A stretch of 64,000 nt of DNA, taken from the NCBI GenBank assembly GCA_902535165.1, contig CACASE010000007.1:1-64000 (forward strand). The letters are read 5' to 3'. Below, in pieces: positions 46,799 through 55,082 of this stretch. The notes beneath the pieces were generated by a model. It was not told the DNA's origin, made no database searches, and saw only the letters and a list, made by a program, of their open reading frames with translations. This DNA comes from an uncultured Bacteroidota bacterium (GTDB lineage Bacteria > Bacteroidota > Bacteroidia > Flavobacteriales > Flavobacteriaceae). The stretch's first letter is position 1. Every line of letters begins with the position of its first letter. A program made the position numbers and the translations under genes.

Positions 46799-47512
46799 TT
46801 ATCTAGTTGCCCATTTTAATCCTCTAGTCAATAACTTCCAAGCATTTTCATTGTTTGTAAATTCATTTGGGTTATGACCAATTGTTAAACAGAAAACTTT
46901 ACCTTTTCCATATAATTTTTTCCATGCTATAGGCATTACCACGCCATCTATTTCAGGAAAATATTTTCCATCAAATGTAGTTGTTGCAATAATATCTATA
47001 TTGGGATCAAAATGGACATACCATTGTTCTGAAAAAAGTTCGAAATCCATAATACCTACAGTTAACTCATCATTTAATATATTAACAATAAATTTCACTT
47101 TGCCCCCTGGGTGACTAACCCATTGTCCACCGACCATAAATTGATAAGATGGATTATTTCTAAATGAATCTGCTATACCTCCGTGTGCACCTGAAAAACC
47201 AACACCATTTTTAACTGCCTTAAGTAAATTATTTAATTCCAATTCATTGATTTGACCCATTGTTATAGATTGAATTATTAGGTCATATTTGATTAATTCT
47301 TCATAATCACTGTAAGCATCAACACCATTATGAATTTTGTAATTCACGTTTTCAGAAATTAGCCATTTTTCGATATGTTTTGCAAACAATTCTGGCTGAT
47401 GTCCATCCCAACCTCCCCAGACAACTAAAATATTTTTATCTTTTAAATTTTGACCAAAAGAAAAATTTAACGTTATAGCAAATAGTATGAGGTAAATAGT
47501 ATTTTTTTTCAT
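46799..47512 (-). CDS. exported ThuA-domain protein
   Basis: 237 residues with a signal peptide (IYLILFAITLNFSFG) and a ThuA-like class-I-amidotransferase fold: LVVWGGWDGHQPELF, GVGFSGAHGGIADSF and FCLTIGHNPNEF. ThuA was first linked to trehalose/disaccharide use. Exported forms accompany DUF1080 and Gfo/Idh/MocA genes in glycan loci, as here. The reaction is not settled. It is divergent from the oxidoreductase gene. Confidence 0.85.
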   Translation of the reverse strand: MKKNTIYLILFAITLNFSFGQNLKDKNILVVWGGWDGHQPELFAKHIEKWLISENVNYKIHNGVDAYSDYEELIKYDLIIQSITMGQINELELNNLLKAVKNGVGFSGAHGGIADSFRNNPSYQFMVGGQWVSHPGGKVKFIVNILNDELTVGIMDFELFSEQWYVHFDPNIDIIATTTFDGKYFPEIDGVVMPIAWKKLYGKGKVFCLTIGHNPNEFTNNENAWKLLTRGLKWATR

Positions 47513-47561
47513 TATTATTTTTTAAATTTATGAAATCAGAATTTAATCCAACTAATAAACT

Positions 47562-49022
47562 ATGAAAAACAAAAGGAGAAATTTTTTAAAAAAGTCAGCT
47601 GCAGTGGGTGCTGGGTTTTTTATTGTTCCACGTAATGTTCTAGGTGGAAATGGATTTATATCGCCAAGTGACCAATTAAATATTGCTGCGATAGGTGCTG
47701 GGGGAAAGGGTAATGACATTACTGATTCTTGGGCAAGTGGAGAAAGAGTTATTGCACTTTGTGATGTTCATCCTGATGGAGAACATGGAGTTACTGACTC
47801 GAGAAAAACATATCCCAAAGCAAATTTTTATGTTGATTTTAGAGAAATGCTTGATAAAGAAAAAGATTTAGATGCTGTTACAATTAGTACCCCTGACCAC
47901 ACACATGCCGTAATTGCCATTAATGCAATGAATAGAGGGTTACACGTCTATGTTCAAAAACCACTAACTCATAATATTGAAGAAGCCAGAGTTTTAACTC
48001 AGATTGCCGCAAAAAATAAAGTGGTTACTCAGATGGGTAACCAGGGAGGATCAAGTTCTGGAGTTGTTAAAATCCAAGAATGGGTAGATAAGAAGATGAT
48101 TGGAAAAATTAATAAAATCTATGCTTGGACTAACAGACCAGTATGGCCTCAAGGTTTTGACATGAAGGATAATAATGAGGTTAAACCACCAAATTTAAAT
48201 TGGGATTTATGGCTAGGACCTGCTGCTTCCTCAAAGTATACATCACAACTTCACCCATTTAATTGGAGAGGTTGGTGGGATTATGGTACGGGTGCTTTGG
48301 GTGATATGGCATGCCATATATTGGACGCTCCATATAAAACTCTAGGCTTGCATTATCCAACAGACGTTGAGTGTAGTGTAGGTCAGGTATTTGAGCAAGC
48401 CTGGAGCCAAAATTTTGTTCCTAAAGGTTGTCCAGCGTCATCAATTGTGACAATCAATTTTAATAAAACTGAAAAAAATGATTCAAAAATTCAATTAGTC
48501 TGGATGGATGGAGGTTTAAGGCCCAGCCACCCAGAAGCTATACCAGCAGATGATTTCTTAGGTGAAGTAAATAGTACCAATGGCGTTCTTATGATTGGTG
48601 AAAAAGGCGTGATTTCATGTGGAGTATATGGATTAGAGCCTAAGCTTTACAGAAAAGGTAAAGAAACTATTGTTTTTAAAACACCAGATAGAAGTAATTT
48701 GGATTACAATCACCACATGGAATGGATTAATGGAATAAAAGCAGGTTATGGAAGTGATGAGTATAAAAAAATTACTGCACCATTTGAATATGCTGGACCA
48801 TTTACTGAGACGGTCCTAATGGGTAATCTTGCAATAAGATCTTACATGAGTATGGGTAAAGATAAGCCTGAGTATGCACCAAATAGATATCATACATCAG
48901 AATACAATAAATTCGTTGGAAGAAAAAAATTATTATGGGATGGAGAAAATATGAAAATCACGAATTTTGATGAAGCAAATCAATTTGTTGGTAGAATTAG
49001 GAGACAAGGTTGGGAACTTTAA
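47562..49022 (+). CDS. Tat-exported Gfo/Idh/MocA family oxidoreductase
   Basis: 486 residues. The Tat signal is NKRRNFLKKSAAVGAG at 3-18. The NAD loop is GAGGKG (45-50), STPDHTHA lies at 109-116, and the catalytic lysine motif is VQKPLTH (131-137). The large C-terminal domain has WRGWWDYGTGALGDMACHI. In this family the pattern QKPLTH and the WDYG-ALGDM segment mark exported sugar dehydrogenases. The DUF1080 gene starts one base after its stop, suggesting oxidation of a glycoside followed by cleavage of the keto-product. Confidence 0.88.
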   Translation: MKNKRRNFLKKSAAVGAGFFIVPRNVLGGNGFISPSDQLNIAAIGAGGKGNDITDSWASGERVIALCDVHPDGEHGVTDSRKTYPKANFYVDFREMLDKEKDLDAVTISTPDHTHAVIAINAMNRGLHVYVQKPLTHNIEEARVLTQIAAKNKVVTQMGNQGGSSSGVVKIQEWVDKKMIGKINKIYAWTNRPVWPQGFDMKDNNEVKPPNLNWDLWLGPAASSKYTSQLHPFNWRGWWDYGTGALGDMACHILDAPYKTLGLHYPTDVECSVGQVFEQAWSQNFVPKGCPASSIVTINFNKTEKNDSKIQLVWMDGGLRPSHPEAIPADDFLGEVNSTNGVLMIGEKGVISCGVYGLEPKLYRKGKETIVFKTPDRSNLDYNHHMEWINGIKAGYGSDEYKKITAPFEYAGPFTETVLMGNLAIRSYMSMGKDKPEYAPNRYHTSEYNKFVGRKKLLWDGENMKITNFDEANQFVGRIRRQGWEL

Positions 49023-49023
49023 A

Positions 49024-49767
49024 ATGAAAAAACTTTTATTTTTTTTCATTATGATTATTTCATTTTCATGCTCAAATGAAAAAAATTGGGTTGTTTTATT
49101 AAATGACAATGATCTGAATGGCTGGCATTACTATAATGATAACGGAAACAAAATTGGTTGGAGTGTTGAAAATGGTATTCTATCCTTTGATCCGACTTTA
49201 GCTAAATTTAAACGTGATCAAGATGGGAATACTATTAATGACGAGAATGGAAATCCAAAGATTGAAAGAAATGATATTGTCACTGATTTAGATTATGAAA
49301 ATTTTAAAATATATTTTGAGTGGAAAGTTGACTCTCTCACCAACAGCGGTTTTATGTGGGGAGTTAAAGAGGGTGATCAATATGAGGAGCCATATGTTAC
49401 TGGACCAGAAATACAAATTATGGATAATGAATATCCAGACGGTATAAAAGCAGGTAGTTTATATGGGATGGTATATCCAGAAGAAGATATGTCTAAGCCT
49501 GTGGGTGAGTGGAATTCATATTTAATAACTATCGACTATAAAAATAATTTTGGAAATGTAATTTTCAATGGAAAAGAAGTTGTTAATTTTCCGGTTGAGG
49601 GTAAAGAGTGGGATTCTATGGTAGCTGGCACAAAATTTGCTAATTGTGATGAGAAGCCATGGGATAATTGTGAGTTTGGAAAATTTAAGTCTGGAAAAAT
49701 ATGTTTACAAGATCATGGTGGATCAATTTATTTTAGAAACATTAAAATTAAAGAACTAGAACTTTAG
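49024..49767 (+). CDS. DUF1080 (3-keto-disaccharide hydrolase-type) lipoprotein
   Basis: 247 residues from the ATG at 49024. That start gives a lipoprotein signal (FFIMIISFSC); a longer frame beginning inside the oxidoreductase gene is unsupported. The concanavalin-like DUF1080 fold shows WVVLLNDNDLNGWHYY, DFENF-like NFKIYFEWK, GPEIQIMDNE and KICLQDHGG. Characterised relatives hydrolyse or eliminate the glycosidic bond of 3-keto-glycosides. Placement between two sugar oxidoreductases fits that chemistry. Confidence 0.88.
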   Translation: MKKLLFFFIMIISFSCSNEKNWVVLLNDNDLNGWHYYNDNGNKIGWSVENGILSFDPTLAKFKRDQDGNTINDENGNPKIERNDIVTDLDYENFKIYFEWKVDSLTNSGFMWGVKEGDQYEEPYVTGPEIQIMDNEYPDGIKAGSLYGMVYPEEDMSKPVGEWNSYLITIDYKNNFGNVIFNGKEVVNFPVEGKEWDSMVAGTKFANCDEKPWDNCEFGKFKSGKICLQDHGGSIYFRNIKIKELEL

Positions 49768-49771
49768 ATTT

Positions 49772-51496
49772 ATGCAGATAAAAAATTCAGCTAAGGAATA
49801 CGATGTTATAATCGTAGGCTCTGGGGCTGGTGGTGGAATGGCCACAAAAATTCTTTCCGAAGCAGGGTTGTCAGTAGCTGTTGTTGAGGCTGGACCGTAT
49901 TATGACCCAGCTAATCCAGAACAAATGACTCAGTTAAAATGGGCATGGCATTCACCTAGGCGTGGTGCAGGCACCAGAAGATTTTTTGGTGATTATGATC
50001 AAGCGTATGGTGGATGGGAAATAGATGGTGAACCATATGGTCAAGTTGGTGATACTGATTTTAAATGGTTTAGATCAAGAATGCTCGGTGGTAGAACAAA
50101 CCACTGGGGAAGAATTTCTTTAAGGTTTGGACCGAATGATTTTAAAAGAAAAAGTATTGATGGTCTTGGTGAAAATTGGCCAATTTCTTATGATGATATC
50201 AAACCTTATTACGATAAGGTTGATAAATTAATTGGAGTTTTCGGAACAAAAGAAAACATGTATAACGAACCTGATGGATTTTTTCTTCCTCCCCCTAAAC
50301 CAAGACTTCATGAGCTCTTTTATATTAAAGGTGCAAGAAAAAGTAATGTTAAAGTAATTCCGTCAAGACTCTCGGTTGTAACAAAAAGGATTAATAATGA
50401 TAGAGGAGTTTGTTATTACTGTAATGGTTGTGCAAGAAGTTGTAATGTATATGCCGACTTTTCCTCTGGATCATGTTTGATTTTTCCAGCACAAAAATCT
50501 GGTGGTCAAATTGATCTTTATGTAAACTCAATGGTTCGGACTGTAACTACAAACGATGAGGGAAAAGCTACTGGTGTTTCATTTATTGACAAAGAAGAAA
50601 ATAAAGAATACAAATTAAAAGGAAAAGTCGTTGTATTAGCAGCATCTGCATGTAGTTCCGCAAGAATTCTTCTAAATTCAAAGTCAAAACAGCATCCTAA
50701 TGGATTAGGAAATAGCAGTGACCTAATTGGTAAGTACTTGCATGATTCAACGGGTGGTGATATGATGGCCTTTATCCCAGAACTCATTGATAGAAAAACA
50801 TATAATGAAGATGGTGTTGGAGGAATGCATGTTTACTCTCCTTGGTGGCTTGACAACAAAAAATTAGATTTCCCAAGAGGATACCACATTGAGGTTTGGG
50901 GTGGAATGGGTAATCCAACATACGGAACAGGTTTCAATGTTAACAGTTTTAACAAATTCTTCGGGATAAATAAGGCTGGTGGATATGGAGATGTTTTAAG
51001 ATCAGACATGAAAAAGTATTATGGTTCTACAATTGGTATTTCTGGAAGAGGAGAGTCTGTAGCGCAAAAGACAAACTACTGTGAAATTGACCCAACTAAA
51101 GTTGATAAATATGGCGTTCCAACTTTAAGATTCAATTATAAATGGACAGACAATGAAATTAAGCAAGCCAAACACATGCAAGATACTTTTGAAGAAATTA
51201 TTCATAATATGGGTGGCATTCCTCTTTGGGGAAAGCCAGGAAAAGATGCCAATTATGGTTTAAATAAACCTGGATGGATAATTCATGAGGTTGGAACAAC
51301 AAGGATGGGTAATAACCCAAAAACATCTGTAACTAATGAGTTTGAGAGGCTTCACGATGTTAATAATGTATATGTTGTTGATGCAGGCCCATTTGTTTCA
51401 CAAGCTGATAAGAATCCAACATGGACAATTTTAGCACTTGCTTGGAGATCATCAGAACATATTGTCGAGCAATTCAAAAAACAAAATTTTTCATAA
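49772..51496 (+). CDS. GMC-family FAD sugar oxidoreductase
   Basis: 574 residues. The FAD loop is IIVGSGAGGG (13-22), GGRTNHWGR marks the family, and the C-terminal catalytic part contains HEVGTTRMG and VDAGPFVSQADKNPT. A cysteine cluster C-x2-C-x2-C-x3-C (Cys214, 217, 220, 224) suggests an Fe-S centre, as reported for glucoside 3-dehydrogenase-type enzymes. No N-terminal signal is present, so it probably travels with the Tat-bearing small subunit encoded immediately after. It would oxidise a sugar hydroxyl to a ketone. Confidence 0.88.
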   Translation: MQIKNSAKEYDVIIVGSGAGGGMATKILSEAGLSVAVVEAGPYYDPANPEQMTQLKWAWHSPRRGAGTRRFFGDYDQAYGGWEIDGEPYGQVGDTDFKWFRSRMLGGRTNHWGRISLRFGPNDFKRKSIDGLGENWPISYDDIKPYYDKVDKLIGVFGTKENMYNEPDGFFLPPPKPRLHELFYIKGARKSNVKVIPSRLSVVTKRINNDRGVCYYCNGCARSCNVYADFSSGSCLIFPAQKSGGQIDLYVNSMVRTVTTNDEGKATGVSFIDKEENKEYKLKGKVVVLAASACSSARILLNSKSKQHPNGLGNSSDLIGKYLHDSTGGDMMAFIPELIDRKTYNEDGVGGMHVYSPWWLDNKKLDFPRGYHIEVWGGMGNPTYGTGFNVNSFNKFFGINKAGGYGDVLRSDMKKYYGSTIGISGRGESVAQKTNYCEIDPTKVDKYGVPTLRFNYKWTDNEIKQAKHMQDTFEEIIHNMGGIPLWGKPGKDANYGLNKPGWIIHEVGTTRMGNNPKTSVTNEFERLHDVNNVYVVDAGPFVSQADKNPTWTILALAWRSSEHIVEQFKKQNFS

Positions 51497-52201
51497 ATGA
51501 AAAGAAGAGATTCATTAAAAACCATGGCATTAGCATCATTAGGTGCTAGTTTATTTTTGGAGTCATGTTATGGTATAAGTAGAGAGACTATCACCAGGTC
51601 ACTCACCAGATATGAATATGGAAGAACACCTGAAGAGAAAGAAATTGATGATAAACTTTTTGCTCAAAAATTCTTCACAAATGATGAGTTATTGACTTTA
51701 GATAAGTTATGTAATATAATTCTTCCACCTAACGAATTTGGATCAATAAGAGATGCTGAGGTTGTACAATTAATTGAATTTATGGCTAAGGATATTCCAT
51801 CATATCAGGAGCCATTAAGAAATGGTTTGGTATGGATTGACAAAGAATGCAAAACAAGATTTACTAAAATATTTATTGACTGTGAGCTTTCGCAACAAAA
51901 AGAAATTTTAGATGAAATTGCTTATTATAATCCAAATGAAAATATGGATGACCAGTCTGAACCAGTTCAATGGTTCAACTTAGTTAGAAATTTAACTATG
52001 ACTGGTTATTTTACATCTGAAGTGGGTATAAAAGAATTAGGTTATAAAGGTAATTTTCCAAATGTTTGGGATGGTGTTCCACAAGACGTACTTGATCAAT
52101 ATGGTTTAGAGTATGATAAAGAATGGTTGGATAAGTTCGTCGATCAATCTAAAAGGAATATAATTGCTGAGTGGGATGATGATGGAAATCTAATAACATA
52201 A
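51497..52201 (+). CDS. gluconate 2-dehydrogenase subunit 3-like protein
   Basis: 234 residues starting directly after the GMC stop. The N-terminus KRRDSLKTMALASLG is a Tat signal ending in a possible lipobox (FLESC). The family segments are LDKLCNIILPPNEFG and GYFTSEVGIKELGYKG. In known complexes this small subunit carries the folded flavoprotein through the Tat system and holds it at the membrane. No cytochrome c subunit gene follows, so the electron acceptor is missing from the locus. Confidence 0.88.
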   Translation: MKRRDSLKTMALASLGASLFLESCYGISRETITRSLTRYEYGRTPEEKEIDDKLFAQKFFTNDELLTLDKLCNIILPPNEFGSIRDAEVVQLIEFMAKDIPSYQEPLRNGLVWIDKECKTRFTKIFIDCELSQQKEILDEIAYYNPNENMDDQSEPVQWFNLVRNLTMTGYFTSEVGIKELGYKGNFPNVWDGVPQDVLDQYGLEYDKEWLDKFVDQSKRNIIAEWDDDGNLIT

Positions 52202-52230
52202 AAAAAGCCACTCTTAAGTGGCTTTTTTTT
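52201..52230. terminator. bidirectional rho-independent terminator
   Basis: A perfect GCCACT/AGTGGC stem with a CTTA loop, flanked by AAAAAA on the left and TTTTTTTT on the right. It can terminate the GMC operon (plus) and the convergent lipoprotein gene (minus). Confidence 0.85.
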
Positions 52231-52247
52231 ATAAATATACTTTTTTA

Positions 52248-52892
52248 CTATTTCACAGGATCCTGATAATCATAATATCCCTCAACAGGAATCATAAGAT
52301 GAGCATATTTAGTTCCAGCATACATCACATATGGTGCACCACTATTAAAATTTGTTGTCTGACCATCAAGTGTACTTGGATCAGCAGGAAATAACATTAA
52401 ATGAGCTCCTGACTCAATCCATTGTCCATCAGCTTTTGCTTTTGCTATTCCTTCTTCATCTGTAACTAGGTACATTCTGTTATCTTCACCAATATCTCCG
52501 TGTAGCATCCATGCCCAACCATCTACTTCAACATCTGGTACTTCACCAACCATAAAAGCCTGAAGCCATGCAAACGAAGCTGCATCGCCAACCATTGGCA
52601 TAGCTTCGTGAGGATCCTTCCATCCGTTTTCAGGATCTGAAGGTGCTCCATTTGGATTACCAGACATAGCTGTCCATCCATTTGTACCCTCTCTTAAAAC
52701 TGTACCATCCGTATCAACTACTGTGCATTCAGCTGCGATAAATGAAGGGGCTGCTGTACTATATGCCCAAATTTTCCACTCAGCAGATGTGTGTGGACCC
52801 TCAGGCTCACCATTAGTTTCAACTTTTTCAACAACTGCTGTTTCGCAAGAAATTAAAAAAATTGTAAGCATAAATAATAATATTTTTTTCAT
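52248..52892 (-). CDS. unrecognised exported lipoprotein, Trp- and acid-rich
   Basis: 214 residues from the ATG at 52892, which begins a lipoprotein signal ending LISC. An extension to 52976 is rejected because it runs through the tRNA-Phe terminator and gene. I recognise no domain. The mature part is rich in Trp, Gly, Asp/Glu, Pro and Met (WKIWAYSTAAPSF, GWKDPHEAMPMVGDAAS, GWAWMLHGD, HLMLFP) and poor in Lys and Asn compared with neighbours. AYSTAAPSFI and PYVMYAGTKYAHLMIP suggest a compact binding or enzymatic fold. It appears to stand alone between two terminators. Confidence 0.75.
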   Translation of the reverse strand: MKKILLFMLTIFLISCETAVVEKVETNGEPEGPHTSAEWKIWAYSTAAPSFIAAECTVVDTDGTVLREGTNGWTAMSGNPNGAPSDPENGWKDPHEAMPMVGDAASFAWLQAFMVGEVPDVEVDGWAWMLHGDIGEDNRMYLVTDEEGIAKAKADGQWIESGAHLMLFPADPSTLDGQTTNFNSGAPYVMYAGTKYAHLMIPVEGYYDYQDPVK

Positions 52893-52916
52893 AATTAAAT
52901 TTTTATTTAAATATAT

Positions 52917-52940
52917 AAAAAAACCCCCATAGAAGGAGGT
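52917..52940 (-). terminator. rho-independent terminator after tRNA-Phe
   Basis: On the minus strand, ACCTCC/GGGGGT (one T-G pair) with loop TTCTAT is followed by a run of Ts. It lies 7 bases beyond the tRNA 3' end. Confidence 0.7.
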
Positions 52941-52946
52941 TTTTTG

Positions 52947-53019
52947 TGGTACCTCGCAGAATCGAACTGCGGACACAAGGATTTTCAGTCCTTTGCTCTA
53001 CCAACTGAGCTAAGGTACC
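52947..53019 (-). tRNA. tRNA-Phe (GAA)
   Basis: A 73-nucleotide cloverleaf on the minus strand. The acceptor is GGTACCT/AGGTACC with discriminator A. The D arm is GCTCAGTTGGTAGAGC, and the anticodon loop CTGAAAA gives GAA at 52984-52986. The T loop is GTTCGATTC. CCA is not encoded. Confidence 0.96.
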
Positions 53020-53036
53020 TTTAAAAATTGCAAGAG

Positions 53037-53044
53037 CAAATATA
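53037..53044 (-). promoter_or_regulatory. -7 element of the tRNA-Phe promoter
   Basis: Minus-strand TATATTTG, an exact TAnnTTTG, ends 18 bases before the tRNA 5' end. No obvious -33 TTG is found. Confidence 0.45.
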
Positions 53045-53103
53045 AACGTTTTAACTAGAAATGTAAAGTTTGAAAAAAACTTGTTTAATTTTACGGAAGT
53101 TTT

Positions 53104-53820
53104 ATGAATCTTCTCATTGACATAGGAAATAGCTTAACTAAAGTTGCAATTTCAAACAATAAAAAAATAATCAAAGAATTTAAATTCAAAAAATTTGAAG
53201 TTTCAGATTTGATTAATATAATAAATGAACATAATATTACATTTTCGGCCCTTTCAAATGTTTCTAAACCTAATGATAGTTTAGTAAAAGCTTTAAAAGA
53301 AAAAACAGTTTTTTTTTCTTTTAATAAAAACACTAAACTTCCATTTATATTGAACCATGACATAAACGAGGTTGGCCATGATAGGCTAGCTTTAATGTGC
53401 GCTGCAAAAAGAGATTTTCCAGATAAGAATGTTTTAGTTATTGATTTAGGAACATGTATTACATATGATATTAAATCATCAGATAATATTTATAATCCTG
53501 GTGGTATTTCCCCTGGATTAAAAATGAGAATAAAGTCTATTTCTCAGGATGCATTTAATTTATTTGAGACTGATCTTGATTATCCAAAAAAATTCATTGC
53601 TGATGATACCAAAACATCTCTTGATATTGGGGTTTTAGGAGGAATAAAATTTGAAATCGAAGGGTTTATAAAGCAATATGAAAGTCTTTTTGATAATTTA
53701 ATTGTTGTAATTACCGGTGGTGACTCAAAATTTTTGTCAGGGAAAATAAAAAACACCATATTTACAAATTCAAATTATATATTTAAAGGATTAGATTATT
53801 TAATCGAATATAACAAGTAA
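53104..53820 (+). CDS. coaX: type III pantothenate kinase
   Basis: 238 residues of the ASKHA fold. It phosphorylates pantothenate, the first step of coenzyme A synthesis, and is insensitive to CoA feedback as a class. Motifs are LIDIGNSLTK for the phosphate-1 loop, GHDRLALMCAA, VIDLGTCITYD for phosphate-2, GGISPGLKMR, and VVITGGDSKFL for the adenosine region. It is the first gene of the envelope-related operon. Confidence 0.94.
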   Translation: MNLLIDIGNSLTKVAISNNKKIIKEFKFKKFEVSDLINIINEHNITFSALSNVSKPNDSLVKALKEKTVFFSFNKNTKLPFILNHDINEVGHDRLALMCAAKRDFPDKNVLVIDLGTCITYDIKSSDNIYNPGGISPGLKMRIKSISQDAFNLFETDLDYPKKFIADDTKTSLDIGVLGGIKFEIEGFIKQYESLFDNLIVVITGGDSKFLSGKIKNTIFTNSNYIFKGLDYLIEYNK

Positions 53821-53821
53821 A

Positions 53822-55072
53822 ATGTATAGAATACTCCTTCTGCTTATCTTTATTTCATCATTTTCATATTCACAGAAATCAAGTTATTCGCCATATTCTT
53901 ATTTTGGTGTTGGAGATACAAATTTTACTGCTACAGTAGAAAATCAAATGATGGGTGGCAACACTATTTATTATGATAGTGTCCATCAAAATATGAATAA
54001 TGCAGCATCTCTTTCTAAATTAAAATTTGTTAATTATTCCGTGGGTGTTGGACTAAAAAGTACTGGGTTTAAGACAGAATCTGATAGAGAATCATCAACT
54101 GCCGCAGGAATCAAATACATTTCAGTTGCGATTCCTACCAAATTATTATCTTTTTCCTTTGGAATTAAACCTCAAACATCCGTTGGTTATTTACTAGAAA
54201 ATGATGATAAATCGCAGACTCCTGCGGAATTAAATAGATTTACAGGTAGTGGTGGATTAAGCAACGCTTTTGTTTCTTTAGGATTTGAGTTGTTTAAGAA
54301 TTGGGGTTTTGGAGTATCTAGTTCTTATGCCTTCGGAAATTTAAATCACTATCATACAAAAATTTTGGAAGGTATTGAACTATACACTACTGTAGCCAGT
54401 GAATCTTCAGTCAGTGGTCTGGATTATAATTTTTCAACTGTATATCAAAAAACATTTGGAGAAAAAATTACTATGTATACTGGCATTGTTTATCAACCTG
54501 AGGCAAGCTATACATCTCAAAATAAACAAGTTATCAGTACTATTAACCCGAATGGAAATTTTGGAGGTGATACTGAAGAAATTGATTTATTATCAATGGG
54601 ATTAAAAGAAACTGATATTAAAATTCCAAAAAGTATGAGTTTTGGATTAGGGCTTGGAGAGGATAAAAAGTGGTTTTTAGGATTAAATTATAAAAAGACA
54701 GATTCTGGAGGTTATAAAAATCAATTGATGTCATTAGACAATGTAGAATTTAAATCATCACAGACCTTTTCTGTTGGTGGTTTTTATCTACCTAAGTATG
54801 ATTCATTTACTAATTATTTAAACACCATTACTTACAGAGCTGGTATAAGATATAAGAGTGGAGGATTGTACATTAATGGTCAGCAAATCAATGAAATTGG
54901 AGTTAATCTGGGTTTTGGCATACCTCTTGCTGGTATTTCAAGCGCAAACCTTGGTTTTGAGTTTGGTCAAAGGGGAACTAGCAAGTCCAGTTTGATAAAA
55001 GAAAATTTTTTCAGTATAAAACTGGGAGTTTCGTTAAATGATTTATGGTTTGTTAGAAGTATGTATAATTAA
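53822..55072 (+). CDS. putative outer-membrane beta-barrel protein
   Basis: 416 residues with a signal peptide (ILLLLIFISSFSYSQ). The mature chain alternates short hydrophobic/aromatic strands with polar turns (YSPYSYFGVGDT, NYSVGVGLKSTGF, WGFGVSSSYAFGN, GMSFGLGLGE-like repeats). It ends in a strand WFVRSMYN with a terminal aromatic region, as in FadL-like barrels. It sits one base after coaX; in Flavobacteria this position holds a conserved outer-membrane protein of unknown cargo. Function is not assigned. Confidence 0.75.
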   Translation: MYRILLLLIFISSFSYSQKSSYSPYSYFGVGDTNFTATVENQMMGGNTIYYDSVHQNMNNAASLSKLKFVNYSVGVGLKSTGFKTESDRESSTAAGIKYISVAIPTKLLSFSFGIKPQTSVGYLLENDDKSQTPAELNRFTGSGGLSNAFVSLGFELFKNWGFGVSSSYAFGNLNHYHTKILEGIELYTTVASESSVSGLDYNFSTVYQKTFGEKITMYTGIVYQPEASYTSQNKQVISTINPNGNFGGDTEEIDLLSMGLKETDIKIPKSMSFGLGLGEDKKWFLGLNYKKTDSGGYKNQLMSLDNVEFKSSQTFSVGGFYLPKYDSFTNYLNTITYRAGIRYKSGGLYINGQQINEIGVNLGFGIPLAGISSANLGFEFGQRGTSKSSLIKENFFSIKLGVSLNDLWFVRSMYN

Positions 55073-55082
55073 TTTAATGTAA

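Noticed and set aside
48967-49023. Longer DUF1080 reading frame beginning inside the oxidoreductase gene
   Set aside because: The internal ATG at 49024 starts a clean lipoprotein signal one base after the preceding stop.
52893-52976. N-terminal extension of the unknown lipoprotein to 52976
   Set aside because: It would run through the tRNA-Phe terminator and into the tRNA gene, and it places a good lipoprotein signal internally. The ATG at 52892 is preferred.
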